DNA of 64,000 bases, taken from NCBI GenBank assembly GCA_012295275.1, contig CM022669.1:1665140-1729139 (forward strand), in the 5' to 3' direction. This DNA is from Chrysomallon squamiferum. Lineage: Eukaryota > Mollusca > Gastropoda > Neomphalida > Peltospiridae. The stretch's first letter is position 1; each line of letters starts with the position of its first letter. A program made the translations under genes and the position numbers. Below the pieces are notes generated by a model. It was not told the DNA's origin, ran no database searches, and saw nothing but the letters and a program-made list of their open reading frames with translations. Positions 1 to 13,800 of this stretch are shown here, piece by piece.

Positions 1-146
1 CCCAAGTAGAAAACTCGCATTTTTCAGTTAAATATTCTGTTAAGATAAAATAAACAAGGTAAATAACAATTACAGATAACAGCATAAAATTTAGAAAGAA
101 ACTCGGTTCGAAATGCAATTTGCTTCAAGAATTTCTTGCTGGCTTC

Positions 147-178
<32 letters not shown>

Positions 179-487
179 TGAAAAAGGTACCTTTTTTTTT
201 CTTGAGTTTTATTTCTTCATTTTCTTTTCTTTTTATTTTGTTGTTGTTTTCGTTTTGTTTATAAATTTTGCTTTCTTTTAATTTTTGGACTACACGCTAC
301 TTCTTTTTCCTTTTTCTTTATTATTTGTTCTTTCTATTTTAGACCTTTTATAGTTGTCTCTCTTTATAAATACGGTGCTTGGTTTTAAAGTTTATTATGT
401 TAATGGTGATATCATTATTTTATTTTTTACGATGGTTGTAAGTCAGGAAAACCAATTATCAAAATAATAAGGTAAATCTGAGCTCAC

Positions 488-677
488 CTGCCAAGTTGTT
501 CTCAAGATTAAACGAGCCATTGATGATATCTCTGGCGTCTAGAATCCCCGGTAACAGATGCAAAAAAAAGGATCTTAAACTTTCATCTATTGACAGCAGT
601 AGCAATAATAGTACTAGCAGTATTAGTATTAGCAGTAATAGTACAGCATGTTTTCTAATGTATATATACTCTATCAT
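488..677 (-). CDS. Possible exon of another minus-strand gene (type II membrane or secreted protein)
   Basis: An open frame from ATG at 675-677 runs 63 codons to a good donor CAG|gtgagc at 488. It encodes MIEYIYIRKHA, a 17-residue run of Leu/Ile/Val, then SIDESLRSFF and ILDARDIINGSFNLENN. A short basic N-terminus plus one hydrophobic segment fits a signal anchor. DIINGSF loosely resembles the start of the extracellular part of DPP4/FAP-like peptidases (DILNGTF in FAP). The hydrophobic run is encoded by an imperfect triplet repeat (592-645), so it may be fortuitous. The rest of the gene would lie left of the window. Confidence 0.3.
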
Positions 678-3600
678 ATACCAAATACATCAACAGACCC
701 GCATGCATATAAAACGTCTTTGATGACGTGAACATATCATTCCTAGCTTATTTCAGTTCCGTTCTCTGACAGTTTAAAATAGACTCCATCCTTACCATTA
801 GAATGATTTTCCTCTTTTCTTGGTTCTAACAATTTCTGCATATATTTAGTGTTTCAGCTGAGAAACATGAAAGATTCTCGCTTTCAGAAAACATGGTTTT
901 TGTTGTGTTAACAAGCACGAAATCGCTCAACGTGTACCAAGCAATCTGGCAGTTTAGCCGTGACGCGTTTTATCTCTGAACATCTGAACAGTATTTAGCA
1001 CCGAAATATAAACAGATTATATCCACGTACATAATTATAGCAGCCTTGAACTGTTGTCTTATAATAAAAGATGTCATTAATTTTAAGGTACTCGTGTTCT
1101 TGAATAAACGGCAATGAACGCACCAAACAATGTGTTGTTAAATTAATTGTTAAAGCGATAGGAAGAAAGAGAGTGTGGATAGGGGGAGAGTGACAAAGAG
1201 TTAGGACGAGAGATTGATGTGAAAATGAGAAAGAGAAATAAATTAAGTTCAGGAAAAGATGAAGTGAGAGAAAGGCTGGTGATGTAATGAAATAAACAAG
1301 TAAAGATATAAATTGTTAGGAAAAGAACGCAAACTATGATCAAATTTCAACCTAAAAACCTTCTTATAGATATACAGATAAACAAATAGACTTTTTGGCA
1401 AACAAGTGGTTTCAGAAATCAGGAAACAAATTTAGATTCCAAGATATGAAAAACAACCTGAAGACAAATGAGTGTAAAAATGTGAATTATATATATATAT
1501 ATATATATTTTTTTTTTTTAAACGGACAGAAATATTTGTGTAGTAGAACAGTTTCTCAGAATCGCACAGCATCGATATCATCAAAGACATTCTGACCACT
1601 GTGTTTGCGTGAACCTTTGACCCAAATAATTAACATAAATATATTTTCCAGCAGCTGACTCCAGTTAAAAACATCTAAACGAGCGCTTTGATTGCTTGCT
1701 AAGATTAGACACTGTTGGTGGAAAATTTCGCAGTGCTGGGCTCAGTTTTAAGTTAATTTAAAATATGTTTCGCTGTGGTTTATTTGGAGGAACAGTTTGT
1801 AGACAGTATTATTTGTACCAATTTACTATTATAGCCTCAATAGGCATGGAAGAAATCGAGATAATTAAATAATTAATACTAGCTGATTTAGATATAATTT
1901 AACAATTACAATGTCCTTGATTTGAATGAAATTAATAACAATGTGGAGCGTTGTTTTAAACCCTGTATTTCAATCTTTGATAAATAATAAAGGATAAAAA
2001 TAAAATAAAATGCAGATACAGAGACGCAGATCTGAATTTTTCTTGTCTTGTTTTATAAAGAGAAAGATAATAATGATGATGATAATCATAACAACATATT
2101 AATAAATGTGGATTATTATTATACTTTTTAAAATGATTTTCTAAAAAGATGTACGTTTTGGTGAATTTTATATGTACTGATATGTGTGATTATTCGTATA
2201 TTCGAATGTACATGCATACAAATCCGAGTGCACAAGCATCTACATCAGTTTCAAACATCTGACAATGGATTACAATAAATAACAACGTCTACATGCTGAC
2301 ATTTTTAAAATTTATTTTATTGGCTTTACTGTCCACATGATGTTATTACATTAGAAATCTACATAATAATGATTGGTTTTGATTGGACAGCAAAAACAAG
2401 ACAACCAGTCAACCAAATTAAAGGCATGACTGAGAAATCAGAATAATACAAATGACATCTAAAAACTGATTGTATTTCAACTAAACTGAAATAAAAGTAA
2501 ATTTTGAACAAAGAAAAAATAAAATGATAAAAGATAGAAATTTAATCATAGACGTTTTTGGCATTCACCTTTATCAAACTAAAGAAAAATGATAAGAGAT
2601 TAATTTAAAAAAATAAAATAAAAAAAGGGAATTAAAAATGAAATTAATAAAAAAAAAAATTAAAAAATAAAATTATATATATATATTAATACAAAATAGA
2701 AACAAAATTAATCTAATGAAAGTTAAAAAATATATATACATATATACTTTTCTATTCGTTTACAAATCATTCATTATTGACAAACATTCAAAATTAATTT
2801 TTAACAGTTACAAAATAGGTATGAAGGTTGTTTGGTTTTAACTGATAAAAAAAAAGGTACAATAATGTAGACAGAACATTTTGGTACACAAATATTAAAT
2901 AATATAAGACAATAAAAATTTAAATTATTTGTGAAATTCAGGTTGTTGGGTAAACCCAAAAAATTAAATTAAATAAATAAATTCATTGCAACATTCAAGA
3001 CAAAAAAAAAAAAAAAAAAAAAAGAAATTAAAGGCATCTGTGATAAATGCATTTAATATTTAATATTTTATCAGAATATAATAATTTATATTAAAAAAAA
3101 GAAAAAAAAAAGGCATTCTTAAAAATAATACATTCTGATCCAGTCTGAATAAATCAAAACCAAATACAAAAGAGCCTAACGTTTTTCTGATCAGTATAGA
3201 TTACTAGAATCAAATAAATTTTCTTTTTTTCTGTATCTGTTTTTTAAATCACAAATTTATTTTGAAACTAACCAAGATTAAGAAATATCAGGGTAAGTAA
3301 GCTGATTAATTTTCAGTTTGATAAAGCCATCAACTTTCTCATACATGGCATAATTACTTAAGAGGAAATAACTGAAGGTGAGAGGAATATTATAATGTAA
3401 GCATTAACTCCCGGGGGAGCCAATTCATTTATTTAAGCAATCAGTTGCCAAGGGAGTTAACTACTGCAAGATACAGATTCTCAAAGGAGCTAGAATTGTG
3501 AACTCTTTGGTTAAAGTGTAGACGGTCATACTAGTTGCATAGATCAGAGCCCAGAATACCAGAACACCACACATAATAAAGAAACATTTTATACGCCACA

Positions 3601-3937
3601 TTATACAAAAAAAAACACTGACATCTCTAATAACAGTATTTAGTTAACATTAAACCTACAGATTTTTCTGCGTAAGACTATGCCTATACAAAACACATTT
3701 TGAAGAACACAATTAACGATAAGACAAATGTACGATTAAGATAATACATACAGTGACACTGATATCACCAGCTAGAAATGTATGATTTATTAATTAGGAA
3801 AATAATCATTTTAAACATCAACATAAAAATTAACATTAAGATGAAATTCCAGACAAATTTGTAATTTGATTTTAATTAAGACAGAGACAGCTCTCTTGTA
3901 GTTGTGTTTTAATGAAATCAAATAGTAGTGTTTCATA

Positions 3938-4190
3938 CAGTTGTAATTTACATTCAGTCAAATGAGATTGTCTCTTACAGATATAATTTACATTCTGTCA
4001 AATGGGATTGTTTCCTTCAGTTGCAATTTACATTAAGTCAAATGGGATTGTTTCTTACAGTTGTAATTTATATTAAGTCAAATGGGATTGTTTCTTACAG
4101 TTGTAATTTAAGTCAAATGAGAATGTTTCTTAAAGTTGTAATTTACATTAACTCAAATGAGATTATTTTTTACAGTGTAATTTATATTAT
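3938..4190. repeat. Minisatellite, about 40-bp unit, six to seven copies
   Basis: Successive units follow the pattern TTGTAATTTACATTAAGTCA then AATGGGATTGTTTCTTACAG. One copy has lost several bases. The open frame across it (VVIYIxSNxIVSY repeated) comes from the repeat and is not a gene. Each unit ends in TTTCTTACAG, which resembles a splice acceptor on the plus strand. Confidence 0.9.
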
Positions 4191-6184
4191 TAACTCAGTG
4201 AGGTCTGTTATATTCTCCTAAAACTCACTCATCACAATCTGCATGAGAACAGTGTGTAAACACCAGGGTTACACTGAACAAAACTAAACAAAATCCAGAA
4301 AATATAATATTGTCATTATTGCTACTTTATAATTTTATGAAGGCCAAAATAAAAAAGAAAGAGAATCCTTATTAACTTGAAATAACTAAATACTGTTACA
4401 TAAAATGTGGCTATGATTTTTTCACATTATGCAGATTTGTGGCTCAGTTAATTAACCTCTTTTAATTAACAATAATTATAAAATTATTAAGCAAATATAA
4501 TCCTTTAACAACCTTAAAACTGCTGGTATTATATTTGATAATATTCTTTTCACTTCATATTTTTCACTGGCCAAAGAATATGATAAATTTATTCATATAA
4601 ATTTTTTATTAAAAATTAACACATTAAAAACACTAATAAATATATATAATAATGCATGTTTTTTATTTATTTATTTTTTATTTTTATTTTTTTCTGCATG
4701 TTTTTTTTGGGTGTGGGGGTGGTGTTCCTGGTTTTCTTGGGGCATTTTTGCTCTTTTTTTTTTCTTTTCTTGTTTCTCTCATCCTTTTAATTCTTCTTTT
4801 TTAAAAATAATATTTATAAAATTTAAAAAATAAAATACCGAATTATTTTACAGAAACTAAATTTTACAATCAAAACCTGTCTAAAGTATTTCTTTTTTGT
4901 TACAAATTGTGTAAAGGAATTAATTTTATGTTTCAAAAATTACATAACATAAGTACATTTAAAAAATTAAGTAATTCAAAATAAGTACACACCAAGATTG
5001 TAAAGAAATAGAAATATTGCAAAGTTTTTATACAATAATAAAGATTGTAAAATAAGGTCTCCTATATATATACAACAATATGCTATTTGTATAAGTGATA
5101 TAAATTCCATTTAAATTTATATATAAATATTATATGCAATATCCATATCAAAAAGAAAACTGAACTATTGTTTAAGCTCTTCATTACATACAGAAATACA
5201 ACATATTGATAAATAAATGGAACAGAAAGATATGCCTGCTACATGTACAAAGAAAATGTATTATACATATGAAATCTATACATGACATGAAATCAACACA
5301 AAGTTAAACTAATTTCTGTGGCACTTCATGATAAGTCATAAACTAATTAGACAGTCTGATTAATATTAAATTACATACATTACATATACAGTCTTTTTCT
5401 TCCATTATTCAGTGTTACTGCTATGTATTTAAATCCGAAAAAAGAACATTACATCAGAACAAAACCAGAAAGTAATATTAAGGTCAAGTTTTGCATAATT
5501 TTTTGCACATCTATTCTATATATTATAATTCTTTTTTTTCTTTTTTTTTTAACATGTTAAAGCTTAATCACGGCTTAAAAATTATAATCTTAAAAATGAA
5601 AAATGAAAAATCTAAGTTATTTATTTGTCAAATAATAATAATAATTAAAAAAATAATAAATATTTTTTTTTAATATAAACAATTGTTAACATACGTTTTT
5701 ATGGTTTTTTATTAGTGTTTCTGTCTCAGATTACATTATGTGGAGGTAATGTTTGAAGCTCTTTTTTACTGCTTTCTTCATGGGTCCTGACAAGGGTTAA
5801 TTTATTACAAATGTCTGTCAACAGAATAAAACAACTTTTAAACTGAACATAATTTATGTAGTTTAAATTATACATGTGAAATAAACTTAATGAAAATTAT
5901 TATTCTTATTCATTATTAATACTGATGGGTGAATAACATCCTGATGGTAACAGATTCAAAATGTGCTTAACCACAGGATGCTGGATTAAACCATTTAAAA
6001 CTGCACTAAACAGAACTATTAAAAAGAAAAAATAATTAAGTTCCATGATATAAAACACATATCAGAATGACACAAAATTATCTGAGGTAAAAAAACAAAA
6101 ATCTTTGATTTATTATGTTTAAAATTGCCAAAGCAGTAATTTATTTATTACCTATATATTTTTCTAAGTTCACCAAATCAAAAA

Positions 6185-6190
6185 TTTATT
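6185..6190 (-). terminator. Candidate poly(A) signal AATAAA for furin membrane form
   Basis: TTTATT on the plus strand, AATAAA on the minus strand, about 105 bases past the exon-12 stop. Further AATAAA hexamers follow at 6140-6149 and 6109-6114. Such hexamers are frequent by chance in this AT-rich DNA, so the true cleavage site and UTR length cannot be fixed. Confidence 0.4.
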
Positions 6191-6294
6191 CATCATGAAG
6201 ATACTTTTATTCTTATACACTTACACACAAAGAAAAAAGAAATGCATGCATACAGCCAACATGTACCCATTATCTCCGATGACATCAGTTCCTA

Positions 6295-6824
6295 TCAAGC
6301 TACTGGCTGGTTATTTAAGTTCACACGATGTTGGTGTGAATCTTCTGTTTCTGTGTCTCCACATTCTGCAGGTATTTCAGGCACCACACCATTGTACCGC
6401 CCCTTTGACAAGTCTGGATGGTAAATATTTTTAACTTTCCAGCACAGTTTACTCTGTTCTCGAGCCTGCATAATTCCAAACACCACAGTGAAGAGAAGAA
6501 TCCCTCCAATGCACAAGATTATCGCCCATGCTAAGTGTTTCATGACTTCAGGGTCAAGGAAGTCCCAAATCATTTTCTTGTGACAGAAGTCTTCCTTCTG
6601 TTCATATCCTTGGTTACACTGGAAGCAGTCCTCAGCAAGAGGACCTTTACAAGTGAGGCACGATGCGTGACATTGCCTGCACACTCCTTGTGTTTGGAGT
6701 AGAGACTTGGAGCCATTGCGACGGCTTGGAGATGTCAGATGGACAGCTTCAACAATTCCATAATAGTGTTCAGGACAATGTCCTACACATTTGTCAGCCA
6801 TCTTGAAAAATCCTGGTTTACATT
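6295..6824 (-). CDS. furin: Furin last exon 12: Cys-rich domain, transmembrane helix, cytoplasmic tail
   Basis: 530 bases ending in TGA (6295-6297). It opens [20 protein letters not shown], the furin-like Cys-rich repeat, and continues with [20 protein letters not shown]. Then comes one hydrophobic segment, [20 protein letters not shown], and a tail of about 56 residues. The tail carries a Tyr signal YNGV (fits YxxPhi; human furin has YKGL) and an acidic cluster ECGDTETED at the position of the human CK2-type acidic cluster. Such motifs control trans-Golgi/endosome cycling of furin. Acceptor tttcag. TTTATT (AATAAA on the minus strand) lies at 6185-6190. Confidence 0.96.
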
Positions 6825-9800
6825 CTGAAATAAAAAAAATAAAATAAAATGCTATTTGCTTTGTAAAATTATTTTATAATTATTATAGAACCCTTTTGGG
6901 TTTTTTTATTATTATTATTATTATTTTTATTGCTACTTTTAGTAGACACTGATATAAAATTTGGCAAAAATGCTTAACAATAAAAAATTAAAATACTCTG
7001 TCATTAAAACATTTAAAATTTTTTATACCTTTTTAAAAATAAATTAGTTGTATGAAAATTATAAGGAAACATTTTAGAAAGAGAAAAAAACAAACAACAT
7101 AACACAACAAAGAAAATTCCAAACGTAAGAATAATACTTTTGTTTAACTGCAATAGGAACAAAATAATATTCTACAAAATGCATATAATTTAATCAGATC
7201 TAAACTGATGTTATTAACAATAATAATAAAAATAATAACAACCACAGTGACAGAAATAAATTGTTCATATTTAGAAAAAGATGACCTTCCTTGATATTAT
7301 GAAAAAGACAATCCACACCACAATGCAACATTATAATAAATGCAAACAAATCCTATATTAATATTGGATTTTTTTACTCTGTCTGACTGCATGCAAATTT
7401 GTTTTTGCTTTTGGCAATTTTATTTTATGATTATTATTATTAATTTTTTTTTTTTTTAAAGAATATTTATATTATAATTTTGTTAACTGTATTCTTTTAA
7501 ACAATAAAATAAAATAAATAAATTTAAATAATAATTATTATTTTATTTTACAACAGAATTAAACAAAACAAATTATTCTAACATAGGAAAAGAGAATTAA
7601 TTCACAAATTGAAACTGAAATATAAAGCCAATGCAGCAAATTTCACTCCTATCTGTGACAAAGTTCTTCTGATGTCATGTACTTAAAATTATTATAAACT
7701 GCAACTCTAAGAAACACACATACATACACATACATACAGATTCAGTGATAAATAATTTGTAGCTGAAATAAAATGAGCTCACATAGTTTACAAATTACAT
7801 GCAACATTACACAGTATACCAAAAAGATAACATCTCTAAAACCTTTTTAATATGTCCATTTATTACAAATATTCTTATATGTCTCCTGTTGTGCAAATTT
7901 AAAGACTAGCTTAATCAAGGTATTTTTTAATAAAAATGTAGCATTAGATTTTAATGGTTTAGACCTGATATTTAAGATAATAATTTTACAAAATAACTAC
8001 TTCATTAATAATAATTAAAAAAAACTGAAGAAGAATTAAGTAAATTAATAAAAAAATATTCTTAAAGTTTAGCCCTGAGGAAAATACAATATAATTATAA
8101 AATATTTAATGTTCCAGTAATTCAAAATCTAATGTTATACGTTACAGATACAAGCTATTTGAAAACACTATAAAAATAAATGTAACTTCATCTGTTTGAT
8201 GTCCTGCATGAACGTTCTTCAAAGTTACATCCACTTTAGTAGTTTTAGTTGAGCAGTATGTAATATTTCCTCCAAAAGATGAGTTGATTTCTTTGAGTAA
8301 TCAGTAGTTGCGAAGACATCTAATAATTATGTTGAAATCCATAGGAATTTGTATTTAAATCCACCTGAATTTTTTTTCAAATCCACAGGTTTCACCAAAA
8401 CACTTAGGCATTTACATTCAAGTTTACAGATATTTGTTTTATTCACATGGTAATTTGTTTTGTGCACATAATTTATATAAAAAAAATACATAGTTGTTTT
8501 TTAATAAGAGCATAAGTTTGTGTGTCATCCTCAATGTGTATCTATCTATATTTTTAAGTGGATAGAGATTTTCTTCCAGGACACATATTAACTGTAAGCC
8601 AGGACTGATGATATTCAGTGGTTGCATCCAAGCAATATCACATTAGTATGCATTACATTTCATTTTGAGAGAAAACAACCATAAGAATAATGAAATATTT
8701 TCTTGGCAGTTATAAATGTTAAAAATATTTTTTAAAAAAGAAGAAAGAAATGAATATATAATAATATTAATAATAAAAACAAAGAAATTAATAATAATAA
8801 TAGTTATTGTTATTATGACATATTTTATTTATTACATTTATTCATTATGAATATTTTTTTGTTAAACAGCAATTTATGTCAAAACAACAAATACTGTATG
8901 TGCTTTGGGAACAGATATGAAAAAACAATGTGTCTGAATCTATGCCCAAAAGAAATTTATTTTCAATTCACTTTTTTGTAATAGAAAATAATGAATGAAT
9001 AAAGGCAAATATTTTCATCTGCATATTATTTTCATGCCTGGATAGAAAGTAACACACAAGTAACTGATGTTAGTGGAAATCAGGTTACTTTGTTATAATT
9101 TAAAGTAGGACCAATTCTCACATACAATATTAGGTCCATCAGAATGGTTATTATTTTTTAATGTATGCACAAATATACAAATATATAAACACAAAATATA
9201 CATTCATAAATGTTTTAACCCTTAAATCTATTCCTGTACAATCAACATAAGCAAAACTCTTGTCAAACCTATTTTGATTACACAATGGACGTTTGTTAGT
9301 GAAATGCATTCAAGAGAAGGTTCAGCAAAGTGCATAAAACTACTCACTAAGAATTTACATTGGCATCAGTGTGGCAAATTAAGATAACTTAAAACTGGCC
9401 TATGGATCATAATGCTGGGTATATTATAGAGACATCTTGATTTTAAAACACTAGTTTCTAACAGAAATTCAGGAAGTTTGTATTATAAACAAGAACAAAA
9501 GCTTAATTAACCTCATTTCAGCTAAAATGAAGGACAGTTTATGTCAGTCAAGGTGGTTGGTTTATAAAGCTTCTTAAATATAAATCAGGGAACTTTCATG
9601 TTAGTATGAGGATTAAGAGTTTTGAGGCTGCAGGCAAAATACTGGGGGTTGTCTAGGCAGAGAATTAAAACAAAAACAAAAATATTTAGAACTCACCTGT
9701 TTTTGTAACTTCTTTGTATCTTGGAAAGGTGAAAGCTGGCAATGTGATGCCAGTAAAAGGACAATAAAAGCATCAAGAGATTTATTTTTATTTTATCCTA

Positions 9801-10814
9801 TATTATTATTTTTACTCAGATGGCCTAAACTGAATCATGCTGTTTCATACAAGTCATAATGAGTGAAATATTGTAACACTGAATTAAAAACATAAATAAA
9901 TCAACAATAATAATAATAGCCATTAAATCTAATTTAGTTTTATATATTATAAAAATATAAAAAAAAAAAAGAAAAAAAAAGGTAGGTTATATATATCTAT
10001 ATATATATATATATATACTAATTTGAATAAAAATAATAACTGATACTAAAATTTAAAATAAAAATAAAAAATAAATAAAATAATAGATTTAGTACAACAT
10101 ACAGTATAATTTGATGACATATTTTATTACTGAGAATATAAAACTATATGATATACAATAAGAAATTTATATGTAACTTACATCATATTAACAATGAAAT
10201 TAATATCAATGAAATTAACATTTAACATGTTCATATCAGCAACTCTAAATACTTGTTACTAACAGATTATCTTACTCTTATATATATATATAAAAATGTA
10301 AGTTACACAAATACCCGTGCATGATCAAAAATTTTTTTATAAAAAGATTTACATTTTTTTTTTGAAGTTTATGAATAGTAAAAAAAAAAAAAAAAAAGAA
10401 AAATTATAATAAAAAAGAAAATTAAAAATAAATTTAAGATGATTTTTGATTATGAAAAGCTCGACTAGAAATGATTTGACATTAGTGATAACAAATTATT
10501 TAAATATTATTATACTTTTTCTTAATACAACAGTGATTTATATTCTTTTTTTTCTTGTTATTTTCAGTGAACTTACAGTAGAAAAATTAAAAATTGAAAA
10601 TTTTTACAAAAATAAATTGAAAACACAATTAAAATCTATTAATATAATAACTATATGGATTGTCTATCATAATTATTAAAAAAATATTTGAATTTATAAA
10701 TGATCAAAATATAAAAATACAATAATAATAATAAGAAAACGATGTAATTTGGTAAATGGACAAAAATTATAAGAAATGAAGATATATAAATATTACATAT
10801 TTCAAAACAAGGAA

Positions 10815-10869
<55 letters not shown>

Positions 10870-13800
10870 AATGAAATGAAATGAAATAAAAGAAAAGAAA
10901 AGAAATTATTTTTGATTAAAATTTTAAAAACTGTATTGTGTCAAATTGTGGGGCTTATTAAGTGATACAAATTATTAAAAAAGTGATAATAAAATAAAAT
11001 AAAATAAGTAATTTTATAAGACATCATAATGTTTTATATATTTTCATGATTGGTAATAAATAATACAAACCATTTTGTTTCATTAAAAAATCTTAATTAT
11101 TAAAGAAAAAACTATTAAATGTATATTCTGGGTTTATGTATTTAATACTTTTTAAAAAAACAAGAAAGAGGAAAATAAAAAGAAGAAAAGAAAGAAATTA
11201 TCTGTCATAATTAAATACAAGCAACTAGTCTTCAAACAAATTGCAGCAGATTCAAAACAGCATTTGCTAGAGTAATGAAAGCAAGACTAAAGAGGTTCAT
11301 CTTGATAAATTATGTTTTATATCAGCAGTTTAAATATGAAACTGATTTAATTTAATGTAGTAACATATTAATTTATGTAATTAAATACTCAGTAGCAAAT
11401 AGATCTATTTCAATGTGTGTAAAAAAAATTTATGTAATTAGAATTAACATAAAAAACATTTTTGGAAAGGACTTCACACAAAAGAAAAATGTCAGATGAG
11501 TAAAAAATTAGGTGGTTAGTGGGTTTGTGATTTCATTTGTTCTTACAAATGCCATCACTTAGTTCATAAAACTAACTCAAGTTATATAGTCAATTTTAAT
11601 TTTAATTTTTGTGTTATTTTCAATTAAAAGGATATTTGTCCCTATTTTAAAGCAGAATTAAAAAAAACAAGAAAAAAGTCTTCGTCATAGTAAATAAAAT
11701 AATAAATAAATGAATAAATAAATATGTGCTACCATCACATCTGAAATGTCTTAAATTAGATTTAATAACTTAATCACAATACATGTATAAATGTAATGAG
11801 AAGAATTACAATATTTTCCTCAAATATAGTTTCCTACAACATATGAAGGTTATGATACAAACTGTTTATGAAAATATTTACAAATATATTATGCTTTTTT
11901 TCTTTTAATGCCCAGTACAAAATATGCCCTATAGTAGTAATTACATAAATATCTAAAACTTGAAAACTTGAAAACTTAAAATAAATACATTTGGAAAATT
12001 AAATTAAACACTGCCTTTATAATTAGCAACTGTTAATTTTTTTTAATTAAAATTGCTCAAATGTAATCACTGAGGTTTTCTTTTTGAATACAGAGACTAA
12101 ATAAGTAGCCATTTTAGTTCAGTACATTAATATTTAATTTTTCTTAAAGTCTCATAAATCCACTAGTTTTATTTATTTATAATTTAAAGGAACAAAAATG
12201 AATTTAGAGCTGAAAATTAATGAATTTTCACAAAAACATGCACTTCACAACAAAATGTGCAGTTATTTCCCCTGGATTAAATTTTCAATTTATTATTATT
12301 ATTATTTATTAATTAATTAAATTTTAATTTATTCAGATAAAAAGCTCAGTGACACAGTCAAGTAGAGGTTTCTGAGGTCAAATACTGGCTTTTATTCAAA
12401 GTTATCTGTGTAAATGTAAAGCTGATCCTGCAACAATATTTCAAATCCAGTCTCCTTTATTATTTGTCCAAAACATATTCTTGTATCTTAAAGGATTTAA
12501 TCACATTTCAAATGACAGACATATATATGTGTGTTTGTAGGTATGTCTGATGTCAGTGACTATGAATTATAAAAATATTCACACATATTTTAGACAAAAG
12601 TAATACAGTATTTATTATCAAAGAAAAGAATATACAATTTAAATACAATTTTCATATGTGTTAATTACATAAATTGGAGTAGTATGTCATAATACAGTGT
12701 GACTAAAATTATTATAAAATAAATGAAACATATTGTCATCTGTGTTAAAAAAAATAAAACAGTGTACTTGGTTTCATATAACATTTCATAAAAATGCACA
12801 CACATACAAATGTATACAAATATATTCATAAATGAAAAGAAATATCAATGTTGAAATACACTTTAAAAACAAGCCAAAATACATTATTATGAGAAAAATA
12901 CTAAATGTTTCAGTCCAAAGACATCTGTCTGTAGTATGATTCAGAATTTAAAAAACCCAGACACCAGTTCAAAAGTAGCTTGCACAGCAATGTTCCAAGT
13001 TGCTGAATGTAATTTTTAACATTGGTTTAATGTGACAATAATTAGTCACAAAAAGACGTGAGATTCAATCCTGACAGTCTTCAGGCTTAACTCAAGGGTA
13101 ATCAGATAATCATTCAAAACTTTCTTAATTCTTAATCTAGCACAAATTAAAAACATTCTTAATTCTTAATCTAGTACAAATTCAAAACCTGACTAAAGAT
13201 TAAATATGAATCAAAAGCCCATTCTGACACTAAGTGAAAAGAAAGTCTTAATGCTGATTACAGACTTAAAGGCCAGACTTAAATTCAAATTAAAAGTAAG
13301 ACCCAGAAATCATTTCTGATTTAAAAATAAATCTTATTATCAATACACATTTGTGATATTAACTCAAAAATGTATCAGACCAGTCTTAACACTACTCAGA
13401 GGCTAAAGAAATGCTGATGGCTGGTGCTTCACTGATCCAAAATAAAATGAATTGCTTTACTGATCAAAATATAATCAGAGATTCATACTGATATCCATTA
13501 GAAGATATCCTAATGGATTTCAGATATCAAGTGGACTTTTTTCTAATCTTTTTGATGACTCAAATCTAATGTTTTAAAACCTGTACAGAAGTTATGGATT
13601 GTTATTTTAAAAACTTAATTTATTTTAAAATTGTTTAATTTACAATGTTAAGTTCATATCTTAGTACAAACTTAAACATTACAAAAACAAAAAACAAAAA
13701 AAACAAAAATGAAAAAAGAAAAGAAAGTCTAAAATCAAGTTAAAAAGATATATTAGAACATAGAATTATAAATTATAAATATTATTGAACCTCTTGTTTA

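Larger units (their letters stand above)
1..6294. other. 3' flank of furin gene, possible 3' UTR at its right end
   Basis: AT-rich DNA with no recognisable gene apart from the possible exon at 488-677. It holds a poly(A) run at 153-178, a TA tract at 1488-1508, an A-run at 3003-3023 and the 40-bp minisatellite at 3938-4190. Cephalopod 3' UTRs can be long, so several kilobases may be transcribed, but nothing in the sequence fixes the end. Bases 680-1100 are less repetitive than the rest; I see nothing definite there. Confidence 0.6.

Noticed and set aside
3928-4221. 97-codon frame with VVIYIxSNxIVSY repeats
   Set aside because: Comes from the 40-bp minisatellite; no start context, no domain.
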